This document shows, in pieces, positions 7,214 to 7,941 of a stretch of DNA of 7,941 nt. Source of the DNA: Clostridium sp. CAG:448 (GTDB lineage Bacteria > Bacillota > Clostridia > Oscillospirales > CAG-272). Made by a program: the position numbers and the translations under genes. The first letter of the stretch is position 1. Every line of letters begins with the position of its first letter. The stretch spans positions 3,368 to 11,308 of the forward strand of contig FR890557.1 in the NCBI GenBank assembly GCA_000433415.1, read 5' to 3'. The notes below the pieces were generated by a model that did no database searches, was not told the origin of the DNA, and worked only from the letters and a program-made list of their open reading frames with translations.

Positions 7214-7245
7214 GCAGGGAACGGCTTTGGCTGTTCCCTGCTTTT
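7214..7245 (+). terminator. Intrinsic terminator of the pot-lipase unit
   Basis: GCAGGGAACGGC (7214-7225) pairs with GCTGTTCCCTGC (7230-7241), with one G-U pair and a TTTG tetraloop. Four T follow directly. The 12-bp GC-rich stem, 29 nt after the lipase stop, is a convincing Rho-independent terminator. It is the first one after the potA promoter. Confidence 0.88.
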
Positions 7246-7258
7246 GCAACACAAATAG

Positions 7259-7274
7259 GTTCTATAGTTCTATA
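7259..7274. repeat. Tandem 8-bp direct repeat
   Basis: GTTCTATA occurs twice in direct succession. It sits near the presumed outer edge of the IS256-type remnant. IS256-family elements make 8-9 bp target duplications, but this pair is adjacent rather than flanking an element, so its origin is unclear. Confidence 0.5.
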
Positions 7275-7292
7275 ATATATTCCGGCGGCGCT

Positions 7293-7356
7293 GTCAAGGG
7301 TGCCGCTTCAGCTGCATTCATCGGAGCGACCGGTTACGGTCACTCCGACCCTTGAC
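7293..7356 (-). repeat. Three-way-junction inverted-repeat structure in the IS tail
   Basis: An outer stem pairs GTCAAGGG (7293-7300) with CCCTTGAC (7349-7356). It encloses two hairpins. The first is TGCCGC-TTCA-GCTGCA (7301-7316) with one mismatch. The second is TCGGAGCGACCG (7321-7332) and CGGTCACTCCGA (7337-7348) around GTTA, with one mismatch. On the minus strand, the sense of the transposase, that second mismatch becomes a G-U pair. The structure lies 42 nt past the transposase stop. No T-run follows in the minus direction, so it is not a standard terminator. A perfect palindrome CCGTCGACGG (7358-7367) adjoins it. Confidence 0.65.
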
Positions 7357-7398
7357 TCCGTCGACGGTATATGCTGCTTTAGCGTTGTTCATGCCACT

Positions 7399-7587
7399 TC
7401 AATGGTGGTCAGGTATTCCATACATAGATACCGCTTTCCCCCACTCCTTTCCCGACACGTACCGCAATCCGGCACAAACCAGCGTCAGTGCCGCTCTGCC
7501 GCCCGGAAAAGTGCCGACAACGCGGGTGCGTCTCCGAATCTCACGGTTCATGCGCTCAATGACATGCGGATTTTGAACACTTGAAAA
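7399..7587 (-). pseudogene. IS256-family transposase, C-terminal remnant
   Basis: The minus strand from about 7587 down to the TGA at 7399 encodes roughly 62 residues that match the very end of IS256-family (mutator-type) DDE transposases. Key stretches are IERMNREIRRRTRVVGTFP, then ALTLVCAGLRYVSGKEWGK. In intact enzymes of about 400 residues this block follows the catalytic Glu helix. Here an in-frame TGA (7588-7590) and the loss of recognisable homology upstream show that most of the protein, including the catalytic DDE residues, is gone. The piece has no start codon context of its own and cannot encode an active transposase. The break coincides with a change to AT-rich DNA. I cannot name the specific insertion sequence. 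Confidence 0.85.
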
Positions 7588-7618
7588 TCAGTGGAAGAAA
7601 ATCACCCACCGAAATAAT

Positions 7619-7634
7619 GTTGGTATAGACCAAC
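7619..7634. promoter_or_regulatory. NagR/DasR-like palindrome, possible GntR-type operator
   Basis: GTTGGT-ATAG-ACCAAC is a perfect 6-bp inverted repeat with a 4-base centre. The core TTGGTATAGACCAA closely resembles the TGGTCTAGACCA/TGGTATAGA sites known for the GntR/HutC-family amino-sugar regulators DasR and NagR. No amino-sugar gene is seen in the window. It may be a leftover from a gene displaced by the insertion sequence, or it may control the promoter at 7646-7654. Confidence 0.45.
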
Positions 7635-7645
7635 TCACAATTTTA

Positions 7646-7654
7646 TGATATAAT
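7646..7654 (+). promoter_or_regulatory. Possible extended -10 promoter
   Basis: TGATATAAT gives a perfect TATAAT (7649-7654) with the TG extension. No good -35 lies 16-18 bases upstream. The NagR-like palindrome covers the -35 position. It would give a second, upstream start for the MerR gene. In such AT-rich DNA a chance match is possible. Confidence 0.3.
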
Positions 7655-7666
7655 TATAAAAACCTA

Positions 7667-7697
7667 TTGACTTTACAGTTAACTATAATGTTATAAT
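7667..7697 (+). promoter_or_regulatory. MerR-type promoter with 19-bp spacer and internal dyad
   Basis: TTGACT (7667-7672) and TATAAT (7692-7697) are separated by 19 bases. This overlong spacing is the hallmark of promoters activated by MerR-family proteins, which bind the spacer and underwind it. The spacer is covered by a dyad with arms ACTTTACAGTT (7670-7680) and AACTATAATGT (7681-7691), in which nine of eleven positions are complementary. The promoter lies just upstream of the MerR gene at 7719, so autoregulation is likely. Confidence 0.7.
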
Positions 7698-7718
7698 GAT
7701 ACCGAAGGAGGGGATGAC

Positions 7719-7941
7719 ATGATAAAAATAGGTGATTTGGCAAGGATTTGTAATGTCAGCACACAGACCTTACGGTATTATGATGCGGAAGGTGTATTAA
7801 AGCCGGATATTACCGATTCTTCAAGCGGATATAGATTTTATTCGGTAGATGCTGTGGAAAAGTATAAAAAGATTTTGTTTTACAAGGAACTTGGTTTTTC
7901 ATTGGACGAAATCAAAAAAATACAGTTGGCTACAAATGAAG
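7719..7941 (+). CDS. MerR family transcriptional regulator, 5' part
   Basis: The first 74 residues of a MerR-family regulator; the gene continues past the window end. MIKIGDLARICNVSTQTLRY is the classic start of the helix-turn-helix. It is followed by YYDAEGVLKP and the wing SGYRFYSVDAVEK. LGFSLDEIKKI then leads into the dimerisation helix. The C-terminal effector domain, which would identify the signal (drug, metal, oxidant), is not visible, so the subgroup cannot be assigned. GGAGGGG lies seven to eight bases before the ATG at 7719. The region is clearly richer in A and T than the pot genes and uses codons such as AAA, ATA and TTA more, suggesting a different origin. Its promoter has the family's typical 19-bp spacer. 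Regulated genes probably lie downstream, outside the window. Confidence 0.9.
   Translation, partial: MIKIGDLARICNVSTQTLRYYDAEGVLKPDITDSSSGYRFYSVDAVEKYKKILFYKELGFSLDEIKKIQLATNE

Noticed and set aside
7300..7584. Plus-strand open frame of 94 codons
   Set aside because: It is the reverse-strand shadow of the IS256 transposase remnant; no ribosome binding site or family similarity.

Overview
The window looks like chromosome from a Gram-positive clostridium, most likely an Oscillospiraceae/Ruminococcaceae-type gut bacterium. The signs are moderate G+C, strong AGGAGG-type ribosome binding sites, a lipobox on the secreted proteins, a DUF1836 regulator, a SpoIVFB-like M50 protease, and potABCD with a lipoprotein PotD. 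The placement is inferred from gene content and style; no search was run.

Layout. (1) Positions 19-918, minus strand: a DUF1836 putative DNA-binding protein followed 9 nt later by a small membrane protein. Both are driven by a near-consensus promoter at 961-989. (2) Positions 1065-1631, plus strand: a short site-2-protease-like M50 metallopeptidase, divergent from the DUF1836 gene. (3) Positions 1699-7245: a five-gene plus-strand transcription unit. It has a well-formed promoter (1699-1727) with a dyad in its spacer, then potA, potB, potC, potD and a lipase-like lipoprotein gene, and ends at a strong intrinsic terminator (7214-7245). potA/potB and potB/potC overlap by the four bases ATGA. No terminator separates potD from the lipase gene. 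(4) Positions about 7259-7587: the tail of an IS256-family insertion sequence on the minus strand. Only the last 62 or so codons of the transposase remain, next to a non-coding region that can fold as a three-way junction. (5) Positions about 7588-7941: visibly AT-richer DNA with a NagR/DasR-like palindrome, then a MerR-family regulator gene that runs off the window. Its promoter has the 19-bp spacer typical of MerR-controlled promoters and a dyad centred in that spacer.

How the parts work together. PotD should capture spermidine or putrescine outside the membrane, PotB and PotC form the channel, and PotA supplies ATP hydrolysis. The lipase-like protein should also be anchored outside the membrane and appears co-transcribed, but its substrate is unknown. 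The first 7.2 kb is largely ordinary core-type sequence. The most unusual part is the right end: a broken insertion sequence abuts compositionally different DNA that opens with a likely autoregulated MerR gene. That suggests the edge of an acquired segment whose cargo lies outside the window. I found no CRISPR array, tRNA, rRNA or clear novel defence system.
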